Source of the DNA: CAVWCW01 sp963753615
GTDB lineage: Bacteria > Pseudomonadota > Gammaproteobacteria > Chromatiales > Chromatiaceae
Length of the DNA stretch: 64,000 nt
Assembly (NCBI GenBank): GCA_963753615.1
Contig: CAVWCW010000003.1
Location: 310,001 to 374,000, forward strand
Direction of reading: 5' to 3'
The translations under genes and the position numbers were made by a program. A model generated the notes under the pieces. That model ran no database searches and had not been told where the DNA came from. It saw only the letters and a list, made by a program, of their open reading frames with translations. Below are positions 25,706 to 33,942 of the stretch, in pieces; position 1 is the first letter of the stretch; every line of letters starts with the position of its first letter.

Positions 25706-26905
25706 ATGAAGACTCGGAAGCGGCCCGCATCCCTGCTGCTGGCTCTCGTTTGCTGCACGCCGGCAATGGCCCTGGATCTTTGGCCCTGGGGCGACGACGC
25801 CGCGTCGGTACGCCAGGCGCAACTGCCGCCGGGCTTCGAGCTGGAACTGCTCGTTGCCGGCCTCGACGGCCCGCGCATGCTCACCTTTTCCGCCAACGGC
25901 GAGCTGCTGATCGGCTCCAAGTCCGGCCGCATCTACCGCTTGGCGCCGCCCTACCGGAAGCCGGAGGTGCTGCTGCGCCTGGACAACTATCCCCACAGCC
26001 TGGCCCTGCGCCCCGGGGAGCTGTTGATCGCCCAGACCGACGGCATCTACCGCGTTCCCTACCGCCCCGGCCAGCCCGGAGTGGAGCCCGCTGACGTGCG
26101 CCTGCTTGCTGCCCTGCCCGGGGGCGGGGGCCACACCAGCCGTACCCTTGGCGTCGGGCCGGACGGCCGGGTCTATGTCAGCCTCGGCATCACCGGCAAC
26201 TGCAGCGATGAATACCTGGGCCCCGACTACCCTTTTGGAGACCGCCGCGGCGGCGTGCTGGTGCTCGACGAGACCCGGGATCCGCCGCAGCTTGCCACCT
26301 TCGCCAGCGGCCTGCGCAACCCGGTGGGGTTCGACTGGCAGCCCGGCAGCGGCGCGCTCTATGCCAGTAACAACGGCCCCGATCACCTGGGCTACGAATT
26401 TCCGCCAGAGTACTTCAGCCGCCTGGAGCCCGGCTCCTTCCACGGCATGCCCTGGTTCTACTACGACGGCGAGCGGCTGCGACCGGACGACTGCATCGGC
26501 CGCCCGCCGCCCCGGCCCCTGACCGAGGTCACGCTGCCGGAGGCGACCTTTCCCGCCCGCAACGCCCCCATGGGGGTGGCCTTCGTGCCGGCCGGCGCCC
26601 TGGCCCCTGGCTATGCCGGCGATGCGGTCGTCGCTCTGCGCGGCTCCTGGGGCACCCGCCCGAGCGGCGGGGCCTGGGGCGACCGCGCCAGCCGGCGTCC
26701 GCCGAAGCTGGTTCGTGTGCTTTTCGCAGAAGGTCGGGCCAGCGGGGTGGAGGACCTGGTCAGCGGCTTCCAGCGGGCCGACGGCGAGCGCTGGGCGCGC
26801 CCGGTAGGGTTGGCCTTCGGCCCCGACGGGGCCCTGTATTTTACCAGCGACAGCGGTATCGAGGGCTTGTTCCGGCTGCGTTGGGTAGGTCCGGATTCCG
26901 GCTAG
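25706..26905 (+). CDS. Exported sorbosone-type sugar dehydrogenase (beta-propeller)
   Basis: The 399-residue protein has a Sec signal (RPASLLLALVCCTPAMALD) and the six-bladed propeller pattern of the soluble glucose/sorbosone dehydrogenase family. The pattern is seen in LPPGFELELLVAGLDGPRML, GELLIGSKSGRIYRL, NPVGFDWQPGSGALYASNNG, APMGVAFVPAG, and WARPVGLAFGPDGALYFTSD. Members are periplasmic and some bind PQQ; the PQQ ligands cannot be assigned by eye. The ATG at 25706 follows GAGCGGAGATC. A c-type cytochrome gene follows after 66 bases and could take the electrons. Confidence 0.82.
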   Translation: MKTRKRPASLLLALVCCTPAMALDLWPWGDDAASVRQAQLPPGFELELLVAGLDGPRMLTFSANGELLIGSKSGRIYRLAPPYRKPEVLLRLDNYPHSLALRPGELLIAQTDGIYRVPYRPGQPGVEPADVRLLAALPGGGGHTSRTLGVGPDGRVYVSLGITGNCSDEYLGPDYPFGDRRGGVLVLDETRDPPQLATFASGLRNPVGFDWQPGSGALYASNNGPDHLGYEFPPEYFSRLEPGSFHGMPWFYYDGERLRPDDCIGRPPPRPLTEVTLPEATFPARNAPMGVAFVPAGALAPGYAGDAVVALRGSWGTRPSGGAWGDRASRRPPKLVRVLFAEGRASGVEDLVSGFQRADGERWARPVGLAFGPDGALYFTSDSGIEGLFRLRWVGPDSG

Positions 26906-26971
26906 CCGGGCTGGAAAGGCGACCCAGATTCTTCGATCATAGGCAGACAATTTGCAAGAGGACCCAGCGAG

Positions 26972-27451
26972 ATGAAAGCTACCCTGAAACACGTACTGAT
27001 GCTGAGCGGCCTTCTGGCGGTGAGTACTGCTTTGGCCGCAGATTGGCGCAAGGAGGCAGACGACGCCGAGCGCCTGCAGAAGCTGGTGGAACTGGTGCCC
27101 GGCACTGCGCACTGGATGATCGAGATGGGCGCCCGGTATCAGAACCTGTACTGGGCCGCCAAACAGCGAAAGTGGGACTTCGCCACCTACCAGTCGGAAG
27201 AGATCGAGAAGCTGGTTGAGATCGCGATGCTGGCCCGGCCCAAGCGAGCGGACTCGGCTCAGATGTTTCTCGACAAAATGTTCCCACTGATGCACGAGGC
27301 CGTCGCCAGCAAGGACTGGGGCCGGTTCGAAGACGCCTTCCAAACCCTCAACACCGAATGCATGGCCTGCCACGCCCGCGAGGATCACTCCTTCGTGGTG
27401 ATCCCCCTCGCGCCAGCCAGGGCCAGCAGCCCGGTGTTGAACATGAAGTAA
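26972..27451 (+). CDS. Periplasmic monoheme c-type cytochrome-like protein
   Basis: This 159-residue protein has a Sec signal (HVLMLSGLLAVSTALAA) and a single haem motif CMACH near residue 130. The helical body before it includes GTAHWMIEMGARYQNLYWAA and PKRADSAQMFLDKMFPLMHE. The late position of CxxCH in a four-helix-like protein resembles the cytochrome c' layout, but the identity is not certain. It is probably the electron acceptor for the dehydrogenase encoded upstream. Confidence 0.75.
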   Translation: MKATLKHVLMLSGLLAVSTALAADWRKEADDAERLQKLVELVPGTAHWMIEMGARYQNLYWAAKQRKWDFATYQSEEIEKLVEIAMLARPKRADSAQMFLDKMFPLMHEAVASKDWGRFEDAFQTLNTECMACHAREDHSFVVIPLAPARASSPVLNMK

Positions 27452-27508
27452 CGGCGTTGGCGGCGGATGGCGGCGCTGATCGAACTACCCAACCGGAGCA
27501 CTTGAAAC

Positions 27509-28558
27509 GTGGATTGGCTAAACACTGAGGTCTACGGCAACAGCCCGTTGCAGTGGGCGTTGGCGCTTGCGGTGTTCGTCGGGTTGCTGCTGGGACTGAG
27601 GCTGCTCAAAACGCTATTGCTGAGGGGCGCCGGCAAGCTGTCGCGGCGCACCGAAACCAAATGGGACGACATGATCGTCGCGGCGCTCAACCGCACCCAG
27701 GGCCTGTTTCTGTTCATTTTGGCCCTGTACGCGGGTTCGGCCCTGCTGCAGTTGCCCGCCGGGCTGGAGGGGTTCGCCCGCAAGGCGGCGATCATCGCCT
27801 TCCTGGTCCAGCTGGCGCTCTGGCTCGATGCCTTTGCCGTGGCGCTGATCGCGCACCTGGTGCAGACGCAGACGCGGGAAGACGCCTCCAGCGTGGCTAT
27901 GGTCACCGTCATCGGCTTTATCGGCCGGGTGGCGGTCTGGTCGATCATGCTGCTGATGGCGCTGGACAACCTTGGTTTCGACATCACCGCCCTGGTGGCC
28001 GGACTGGGTATTGGCGGCATTGCCGTCGCCCTGGCGGCTCAGAACGTGCTGGGGGACCTGTTTGCGTCGGTTTCCATCGTGTTCGACCAGCCGTTCGTGG
28101 TCGGCGACTTCATCATCGTCGGCGACCTGATGGGGACGGTCGAATACATCGGCATAAAGACGACCCGCGTGCGAAGTCTGTCCGGCGAGCAGCTGGTGAT
28201 CGCCAACAACGACCTGCTCGGCAGTAGAATCCGCAACTTCAAGCGCATGTACGAGCGCCGGGTGGTGTTTAGCTTCGGGGTGGTCTACGAGACCCCGGCG
28301 GACCAGTTAGAGGCCATTCCGGCAATGGTAGGGGAGATCGTCCAGGGCCAGCAGCAGACCCGCTTCGATCGTGCCCACTTTCAGAAGTTTGGCGACTATG
28401 CTCTGATCTTCGAGGTGGTCTATCACGTCGACAGCCCGGATTACACGCTCTACATGGACATCCAACAGGCGATTAACCTGGCCATCTATCGGGGTCTGGA
28501 AGACCGGGGGATCGCGCTCGCCTATCCGACCCAACGCCTGTACCTGCATCAGGCCTGA
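27509..28558 (+). CDS. mscS: MscS-family small-conductance mechanosensitive channel
   Basis: A 349-residue protein with about four N-terminal helices, the Gly/Ala-rich pore helix LGIGGIAVALAAQNVLGDLF (about residues 168-187) and the beta-domain start SIVFDQPFVVGDFIIVGDLM. The C-terminal cage ends in AIYRGLEDRGIALAYPTQRL. It would release solutes on hypo-osmotic shock. The start is GTG at 27509 with an ACCGGAGCACTTG site. Degraded copies of MscS-type tails occur at 30050-30133 and 47434-47640. Confidence 0.93.
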   Translation: MDWLNTEVYGNSPLQWALALAVFVGLLLGLRLLKTLLLRGAGKLSRRTETKWDDMIVAALNRTQGLFLFILALYAGSALLQLPAGLEGFARKAAIIAFLVQLALWLDAFAVALIAHLVQTQTREDASSVAMVTVIGFIGRVAVWSIMLLMALDNLGFDITALVAGLGIGGIAVALAAQNVLGDLFASVSIVFDQPFVVGDFIIVGDLMGTVEYIGIKTTRVRSLSGEQLVIANNDLLGSRIRNFKRMYERRVVFSFGVVYETPADQLEAIPAMVGEIVQGQQQTRFDRAHFQKFGDYALIFEVVYHVDSPDYTLYMDIQQAINLAIYRGLEDRGIALAYPTQRLYLHQA

Positions 28559-28639
28559 GCCTCGGGGCCGGGCCGCTCAATCCGGATTCGGCGGTTGCGG
28601 AATACTTGTTCGGGCGCAACTTTCGAGCCCAGCCGATGG

Positions 28640-28900
28640 CTCAACGGGGCTGCTGTTGGTAGACCAGCTACTGAACAAAGGGCAGAAGGTCCGGAGAATC
28701 TTAGATCGCCTGGCAAGTTTCCCGAGAGATCAGCGCTACGGGCGGATATGTCGCGCCGCTTCGAGATCGTCTGCAGGGCGAACGACAAAGGCTCGGCCGC
28801 GACGTTGTTCTGAACGCCTTGGGCAGATTCCAAGAGATGCGCGAGGGCAGCGCCAAGGCTTGCGTGCATGTTCGAGCCTATCGTGAACACCCTTGTTGGT
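28640..28900 (+). pseudogene. Relic of an NmrA/SDR-type NAD(P)-binding protein
   Basis: Two overlapping frames together give TGLLLVDQLLNKGQKVRRIL, then RSPGKFPE and RFEIVCRANDKGSAATLF, which resembles the start of atypical short-chain dehydrogenases (GATG..LV.QLL..GH.VR.I.RSP..LPE). The glycine motif is incomplete and the frame is broken at about 28700. The rest of 28559-29133 shows no gene. The family call is tentative. Confidence 0.35.
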
Positions 28901-29133
28901 TCGACGTGAACAGTTTTGATTTCCACTCTTCGGAACCGCTGTTCAGGTTCCCGAATCTGGGTTCATCTTCGCCCGAATACGCAACTGGGAAATGACCGGT
29001 TTTGCAGCTGGGTCGAGGAGAGGCTGGGTTGGTCCTTGGGCTACTCCAGGCGAGGCCGCTCGCAGCAGTCCATCTGCCGGGCGGGGAGGGGAGGGCGCCA
29101 GATCTCGAGATGTCAGGAAATCTTCAAAGGGCG

Positions 29134-29164
29134 CTGACCCCTTATCCCCTGACCCCTTATCCCC
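29134..29164. repeat. Tandem CTGACCCCTTATCCC repeat
   Basis: Two perfect copies of a 15-base unit start at 29134 and 29149. Read on the other strand (GGGATAAGGGGTCAG) the unit resembles the GGAAATAGGGTCAG units at 5407-5500, so the two sites may belong to one family of short dispersed repeats. Confidence 0.55.
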
Positions 29165-29269
29165 CTCTCGGAAATCGGGCCGCCGCCGATCCGGCACTCC
29201 CGCGACCGAAAAACGAAACATGCCCCACGGCGCTGGCAGCGCGCGTGGGGCGGTGGTGAACCACGTCTG

Positions 29270-29509
29270 TTAGAGGTCCGGATTACCTTCCTCGAACCCA
29301 CGGTAGATGAAGGCGCGGCTGGTGCCCGAGCTCTGGCCGGAGTTGCTGTGGCTCATGCCCCCCTGGACCATGCCCGGAGGTTGCATGTGTGTCGTGTCGT
29401 GGCTGAGATCCGGGTTCTTGGCGAAGCCGGCGTAAATGTCCTGGTCGCTCGCGGCCGCCGCTGCGCCGGCGAACATGGTCAAGGCAAAAGTGGTGATGAT
29501 GGCTCTCAT
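29270..29509 (-). CDS. Small exported protein with two IYxGFxxNPDL motifs
   Basis: The 79-residue product starts at ATG 29509 with GAGGAT upstream. It has a signal peptide (MRAIITTFALTMFAGAAAAA). The mature part of about 58 residues holds IYAGFAKNPDL right after cleavage (25-35) and IYRGFEEGNPDL at the very C-terminus (68-79), joined by a Met-, Ser- and Gly-rich linker. I do not recognise a family. The repeat of one short motif at both ends suggests a binding or assembly motif. It lies downstream of a second tiny gene on the same strand. Confidence 0.65.
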   Translation of the reverse strand: MRAIITTFALTMFAGAAAAASDQDIYAGFAKNPDLSHDTTHMQPPGMVQGGMSHSNSGQSSGTSRAFIYRGFEEGNPDL

Positions 29510-29656
29510 GATCGTATCCTCATGTCGTATTGATGATGGGTCCAGCATTTGGGGGTAAACCGCCATTAGCTTCAGAGACCCTGGATTATCACTGCTGATT
29601 TCGCGCTTTCGTTGGTTCTCGTACACTTAAATGCTTCATCATGTACACCTGATGTA

Positions 29657-29782
29657 TCAGCCTTCGGCGATCCCTTCTTCGTCGGGGTTGTTGATCAGCT
29701 GGTGCACTCGACTGTCCGGCACGTAGCTGTACAACACCTCTGAATTCTCTTCAATTTCTTTGATCATCTCATCGACGCTCAT
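29657..29782 (-). CDS. Tiny acidic protein, 41 residues
   Basis: The ATG at 29782 follows GGAG nine bases upstream, and a good promoter lies about 60 bases further up. The product (MSVDEMIKEIEENSEVLYSY and onward to NNPDEEGIAEG) is soluble and acidic with a short amphipathic helix at the start. No family is recognised. Its own promoter and ribosome site make it a more credible gene than its length alone would. Confidence 0.55.
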   Translation of the reverse strand: MSVDEMIKEIEENSEVLYSYVPDSRVHQLINNPDEEGIAEG

Positions 29783-29841
29783 GGCTTCTTTCTCCGGTTT
29801 GGTTGGTTTCAATCCAGCCGTTTTTTCGCCGGCATGTTGCA

Positions 29842-29870
29842 ATTAAAGTAAAACCTAGCGTCCATGTCAA
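29842..29870 (-). promoter_or_regulatory. Sigma-70 promoter for the tiny-gene pair
   Basis: On the minus strand TTGACA (29865-29870) is followed after exactly 17 bases by TTTAAT (29842-29847). This is a perfect -35 and a five-of-six -10 at the ideal spacing, facing the 41-residue gene and then the 79-residue exported protein. Confidence 0.7.
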
Positions 29871-29881
29871 GTACTATTATT

Positions 29882-30652
29882 GTACAAGTATGAAAAAAGT
29901 TTCCTGAAGTGGCGCGCGGTCCGCTTGCGACCCTGCCGCAGCTGCCGGCCCGGCGCCGTTTCGGGGCGAAACGGGAGGCGGCACGAGATCCGGAACCGGG
30001 GCAGGCTCAAAACGGCCAGAGCCAAAGAGGTCACAGCTCTGAAATTTATCGATCTGCCATCTATCGCGGACTAGAAGAGCGGGGAATCGCGCTCGCCTCT
30101 CCCACCCAGCGCTTGTGTCTGCATGAGGCCTGATACTCGGGTCGGCGCGCATCAACTTGGGGTCGCCAGATGCAGAATAGTTGTTCGGCCAAGCTCTAGA
30201 GCCTGGCGCCTATCAGATGATCGATCTTTCGGGCAAAGCGGCGAATTTCGACTGCCGGCTGATCGCGTCCCTGGGAATTCGTAGAAAGCCTGACCGGCGG
30301 CACGCAACCGCCGGAGAATCCGCCGGAGGGCCTGGGACCCCCCCAAACCGGCTGTTCAGGCGCTACCGGTTAAGTAAGGGGTGGAGTATTCGGTGGTGGC
30401 ATCCAAGCCTCTGGGAAGGGTTTGCGTTATGCCGAGTCGACTCAACGCCTGGAAACGGCGGTGTGTCACCAAGGATTTCAGAGTTTCGCAATTGATACGG
30501 CGGCGGCGCTGTGCGTCCCGGCGCCCCAGCCCCCCGCCGCGGATACGATGGGTCCGCTGCTGGAGGAGGGCCTGCTCCTGAGGCATACCTTTTCTGCGCC
30601 TATCCCACGCCGCGTCTGCACCCGCATCAGACCTGGCGCCGGACGGCTCGCC
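29882..30652 (+). pseudogene. Non-coding stretch holding a relic of an MscS C-terminus
   Basis: At 30050-30133 one frame reads SAIYRGLEERGIALASPTQRL, nearly the same as the end of the intact mscS at 28558 (AIYRGLEDRGIALAYPTQRL), and it also stops at the same place. Similarity continues weakly into the downstream DNA (GAATA.TTGTTCGG in both). Upstream of 30050 no other MscS sequence is seen. Nothing else in 29882-30652 supports a gene. Confidence 0.7.
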
Positions 30653-31051
30653 TCAATCTTCGAAGTTCAACTCGGCGATGATTCGGTTCAGGCGCCCCTG
30701 TTCGCCTTCGTCGCCAAGCTTGACCCCCGATTTGGCTGCGGCGGCCAGGGATTCGGCCTCGATGCGGGCGATGTATTGCTCGCTGCAGGCGGCGACGGTT
30801 TTTTTCAACAGGTCCACGAGGGCAGGTATTTCGTCTGGCTTGCGCACCCAGGTTTCAATGTGCAGGCCCTCGTCGGGATCGATCTTGATCGGGTACTTTC
30901 TCTTTTCCAATAGCTGGTTGTAACTCTCGCACCAGGCCTTGGGGGCCTTGTGGGAGAGCCTGAAGTAGAGGTCGATGTAGGGTGCTTTGCGGATGCGCGG
31001 CGGGCGCGTCTCGTCGATGCCGGTGATGCGGATGTCGCTGATGCCTTCCAT
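30653..31051 (-). CDS. Hypothetical cytoplasmic protein, 132 residues
   Basis: No family is recognised. The sequence has a beta-rich start (ISDIRITGIDETRPPRIRKA), a middle with YIDLYFRLSHKAPKAWCESY, and WVRKPDEIPALVDLLKKTVA before a charged helical tail. There is no signal peptide or membrane segment. Codon use matches the GC-rich neighbours and the frame is clean, which supports a real gene. Confidence 0.7.
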   Translation of the reverse strand: MEGISDIRITGIDETRPPRIRKAPYIDLYFRLSHKAPKAWCESYNQLLEKRKYPIKIDPDEGLHIETWVRKPDEIPALVDLLKKTVAACSEQYIARIEAESLAAAAKSGVKLGDEGEQGRLNRIIAELNFED

Positions 31052-31137
31052 ATGAGTGCTCTCGCTCCCATGGCCTTGGGTGGGTGAGGGTGCAGCATAC
31101 GCGATGCGCGGGCCCCCAATCGTAGATATTCGTCAGC

Positions 31138-31860
31138 TCAAATCAGTCCCGCGAGGCGCGCAAAGTTACGCAGCAGCCCGCCCCCGTCGGGGGTGTCGCC
31201 AATGGTTGCCGCGAGTGCCCGTGGGTCTCGGCCCTGAGCGCTCAGGGTGGGCGAGTGGAACTCCAGATAGGCTCGGGCCACTGCAGCGCTGAACTCCGGG
31301 TGGAACTGGACCCCCCAGGCGCGCTCGCCGCAGACGAAGGCCTGATTGGGGTCCAACTCGCTGGCAGCCAGGCGGCGTGCCCCGGGCGGCAGTCCGGTGA
31401 CGCTCTGCAGGTGGCTGACGTGCACCCGCAGGGGCTCCGCCAGGCCGGCAAACAGGGGGTCGCCGGCCGCCGCGGGCTCCAGCACCAAGGGTACGGTGCC
31501 GACCTCGGCGCCCCGGGGGTTGTCCAGCACCCGGCCCCCCAGGGCATGGGCCAGCAGTTGATGACCGAAGCAGATGCCTAGCACCGGCCGGCCCGCAGCC
31601 ACCGCCCGGGCCAGCCAGTCGGCGCTGCGCTGCATCCAGGCGTCGCCGGCGGTGACCATGGATCCGGACCCGGTTATTACCACCGCGCCAGGCTCGTCGG
31701 CCGGGGGCAGGGCGTCGCCGCGGTGGGGACGGACCAGCCGGGCGCGCTTTGGCTCCGGGCCCATGCCGGCCAGAATCCAGTCGGCGAAGTCACCCGGGTA
31801 GCCGGCCAGAGACGGCAGCTTCTGCCCGGGCTGGAGGATGGTCAGTTCGATCTCAGCCAC
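31138..31860 (-). CDS. Class I glutamine amidotransferase-like protein
   Basis: The 240-residue protein has the triad of class I GATases: the nucleophile elbow GICFGHQLLAHALGG with cysteine near residue 97, and WGVQFHPEFSAAVA with His and Glu near residue 180. It resembles the GMP-synthase-like stand-alone GATases, which hydrolyse gamma-glutamyl groups or supply ammonia. Its end overlaps in arrangement with a DUF924 gene upstream (8-base overlap of start and stop), so the two form an operon. The substrate is unknown. Confidence 0.88.
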   Translation of the reverse strand: MAEIELTILQPGQKLPSLAGYPGDFADWILAGMGPEPKRARLVRPHRGDALPPADEPGAVVITGSGSMVTAGDAWMQRSADWLARAVAAGRPVLGICFGHQLLAHALGGRVLDNPRGAEVGTVPLVLEPAAAGDPLFAGLAEPLRVHVSHLQSVTGLPPGARRLAASELDPNQAFVCGERAWGVQFHPEFSAAVARAYLEFHSPTLSAQGRDPRALAATIGDTPDGGGLLRNFARLAGLI

Positions 31861-32395
31861 GGAAGGCTTCCGGCGAGCCCAGCCATGCCCCTTCTTCCGG
31901 CGTGTTCCGGCGGCCCAGGATCGCGTTGCGGTGGGGGAAGCGGCCGAAGCGGCGCACGATGTCCCGGTGGTGGCCGGCCCATTTCAGGTTGGCATCGAGC
32001 CCGGCGGCGGCCAACAGGGCCAGCGAGCGCTCCTGGTCGGCCAGGCTCTCGCTGTGCATAAACGGCATATACAGAAAGGCTTTTCCCTGGTCCTCCAGGG
32101 CCTGGTCGAAGCCGCGCTCGATGGCCCGCGCCGCCACCGCGCGCGAGGCGGCCTCGGTGGCGAAGCCCTCGGGCCGCCCGCGAAACATGTTGAGCGGGAA
32201 CTGATCGAGCAGGATCACCAGGGCCAGGGCACCCTCCGGGGTGGCTTCCCAGTGTGCCAGCTCGCCGTCCCGGCCCCGCTGCCAGAGCGCGCCGAAGCGC
32301 GCGCCGATCTCGCGGTCGAGGTCCGGGGTGGATTTGAACCAGTGTGCTTGCCGCTCGGGGTGGAACCAGAACAGCAGAAGGTCTTGCGGGCTCAA
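31853..32395 (-). CDS. DUF924 family protein
   Basis: The 180-residue protein matches the DUF924 pattern from start to end: LLLFWFHPERQAHWF, ALALVILLDQFPLNMFRG, FLYMPFMHSESLADQERSLA, and HHRDIVRRFGRFPHRNAILG with RRNTPEE. The fold is all-helical and resembles TPR repeats; the biochemical role is unknown. It is upstream of, and overlaps by eight bases, the glutamine amidotransferase gene. Confidence 0.92.
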   Translation of the reverse strand: MSPQDLLLFWFHPERQAHWFKSTPDLDREIGARFGALWQRGRDGELAHWEATPEGALALVILLDQFPLNMFRGRPEGFATEAASRAVAARAIERGFDQALEDQGKAFLYMPFMHSESLADQERSLALLAAAGLDANLKWAGHHRDIVRRFGRFPHRNAILGRRNTPEEGAWLGSPEAFRG

Positions 32396-32547
32396 CGTCG
32401 ATGTCCGTTGCCGGTGGTCAGATTGGCCGATTGTAACCCGGACGCCTCATTCGGTCCGCTTACGCCACCAGTCCGGAAGCGCCGCCACCGCCGGGGTCAG
32501 CAGCTGGTCGGCGGCCACCGCGATGCCCATGGCTGCGAGCGTATCAA

Positions 32548-32685
32548 TCAGCGCCGCGCCCCGAGTTGATGGGAAACCTCGCAGTCCATCAGCCGCTCGA
32601 GAACCGCCTCCACCAGCGAGGTCAAGAAATCCTCACCGCCTTGTTGCCTAATCCACTGCGCAAATGCCATGCTGTCGTCGGCCAT
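32548..32685 (-). pseudogene. N-terminal relic of an IS256-family transposase
   Basis: The frame reads MADDSMAFAQWIRQQGGEDF and then LTSLVEAVLERLMDCEVSHQ, LGA, then stops after 45 residues. This is the start of IS256-type (MULE-like DDE) transposases, which are normally near 400 residues. A good GGAGAAG site precedes the ATG. The rest of the element is missing. The flanking 32396-32547 and 32686-32908 hold no other supported gene. Confidence 0.6.
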
Positions 32686-32908
32686 CGTCTTCTCCTCGGT
32701 CAAGGTTGGTCTTCGCAAACCCAACTTTACCGGCGGTTTCGATGACCGCCGCCATCCCCCCCAGATTCACACCACTTCCGTGGACTCTACCGTGTTGGGA
32801 GCGCAAACACGGAGATGGAGGTAGCGCCTTGTTGCACTATAGTGAATCATCCGGGTACATCTACGTCTATGATTACAGCACTTAGCAAAGCAATGTGCGG
32901 AGCGACTC

Positions 32909-33775
32909 ATGCCCCGTCCCACTGACCGCCTGCGCGAGTTGCTTGCAGGCCCCGATTTCCTCAGCATGCCCTGCTGCTTCGATGCCTTGTCGGCCCGGCT
33001 CGTCGCACAGGCGAGTTTCCCGCTGAGCTTTATGAGCGGTTTCGCGGTATCCGCGGCCCGGCTCGCCGCGCCGGACACCGGGCTGATTTCATACGCCGAG
33101 ATGCTGGACCAAGGGCGCAGTATCTGCGCCGCGGTGAATATGCCGGTGATCGGCGACGGGGATACCGGTTACGGCAACCCGATGAACGTGCGCCGCACGG
33201 TGCAGGGTTATGCGGCGGCGGGATTTGCCGGCATCATGATCGAAGATCAGCTTTCCCCCAAGCGATGCGGCCACACCGGCGTGAAGGCGGTGGTGGATCG
33301 GGACGAAGCGCTGAACCGCATCCGAGCCGCCTGCGATGCCCGGGACGCCGGGGCCGACATCCTGATCATGGCGCGCACCGACGCCCGCAGCGCTCTCGGG
33401 TTGGACGAGGCCCTGTGGCGGGTGCGCGCCTTTGCCGACCTGGGGGCTGATATCCTGTTCTTGGAGGCTCCACGGGACGAGTCCGAGATGGCTGCCTTCT
33501 GCGCCGCGGCGCCCGGGCCCAAGTTGGCGAATATGCTGGAGGAGGGGATTACGCCCATCCTGCCGCCCGAGCGCTTGGCTGAACTCGGCTACAAGATCGC
33601 CGCCTACCCGCTGACGCTGCTGAGCACCGCCGTCCATGCCATGCGCCAAGCCCTGACAGAGCTGAAGGCGGGCCGGACGCCAGAGCGGCGGGTGGATTTT
33701 CGCGGTATCCAGGAAATCATCGGCTTTCCCGAATACGATCGGATGCTGGCGCGCTATACCGATTCGTCCGATTAG
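32909..33775 (+). CDS. Isocitrate lyase/PEP mutase family protein
   Basis: This 288-residue protein has the family fold and motifs: MPCCFDALSARLVAQASFPL, VIGDGDTGYGNPMNVRRTV with metal-binding acids, IEDQLSPKRCGHTG with the signature KRCGH, and ILIMARTDARSALGLDEAL. Members cleave or form C-C or C-P bonds next to a carboxylate (methylisocitrate lyase, oxaloacetate decarboxylase, carboxyvinyl-carboxyphosphonate mutase). KRCGH suggests a lyase rather than a mutase, but the substrate cannot be named. Confidence 0.88.
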   Translation: MPRPTDRLRELLAGPDFLSMPCCFDALSARLVAQASFPLSFMSGFAVSAARLAAPDTGLISYAEMLDQGRSICAAVNMPVIGDGDTGYGNPMNVRRTVQGYAAAGFAGIMIEDQLSPKRCGHTGVKAVVDRDEALNRIRAACDARDAGADILIMARTDARSALGLDEALWRVRAFADLGADILFLEAPRDESEMAAFCAAAPGPKLANMLEEGITPILPPERLAELGYKIAAYPLTLLSTAVHAMRQALTELKAGRTPERRVDFRGIQEIIGFPEYDRMLARYTDSSD

Positions 33776-33942
33776 CCCGGTCCTCGGTTTCATCGTTTCC
33801 TTGTCGCCGGCCCCGGCGGCTACTCGAGATGAAACCACGGCGAGCAGGCGCCGTGCTGTCTACAATTGCCATGAGAATCCTCCCGTCCTGGGGATGCCGG
33901 CGCCGGGCTCCGGGGCATTTTTCAGCGAGCCGAAGAGACCGC

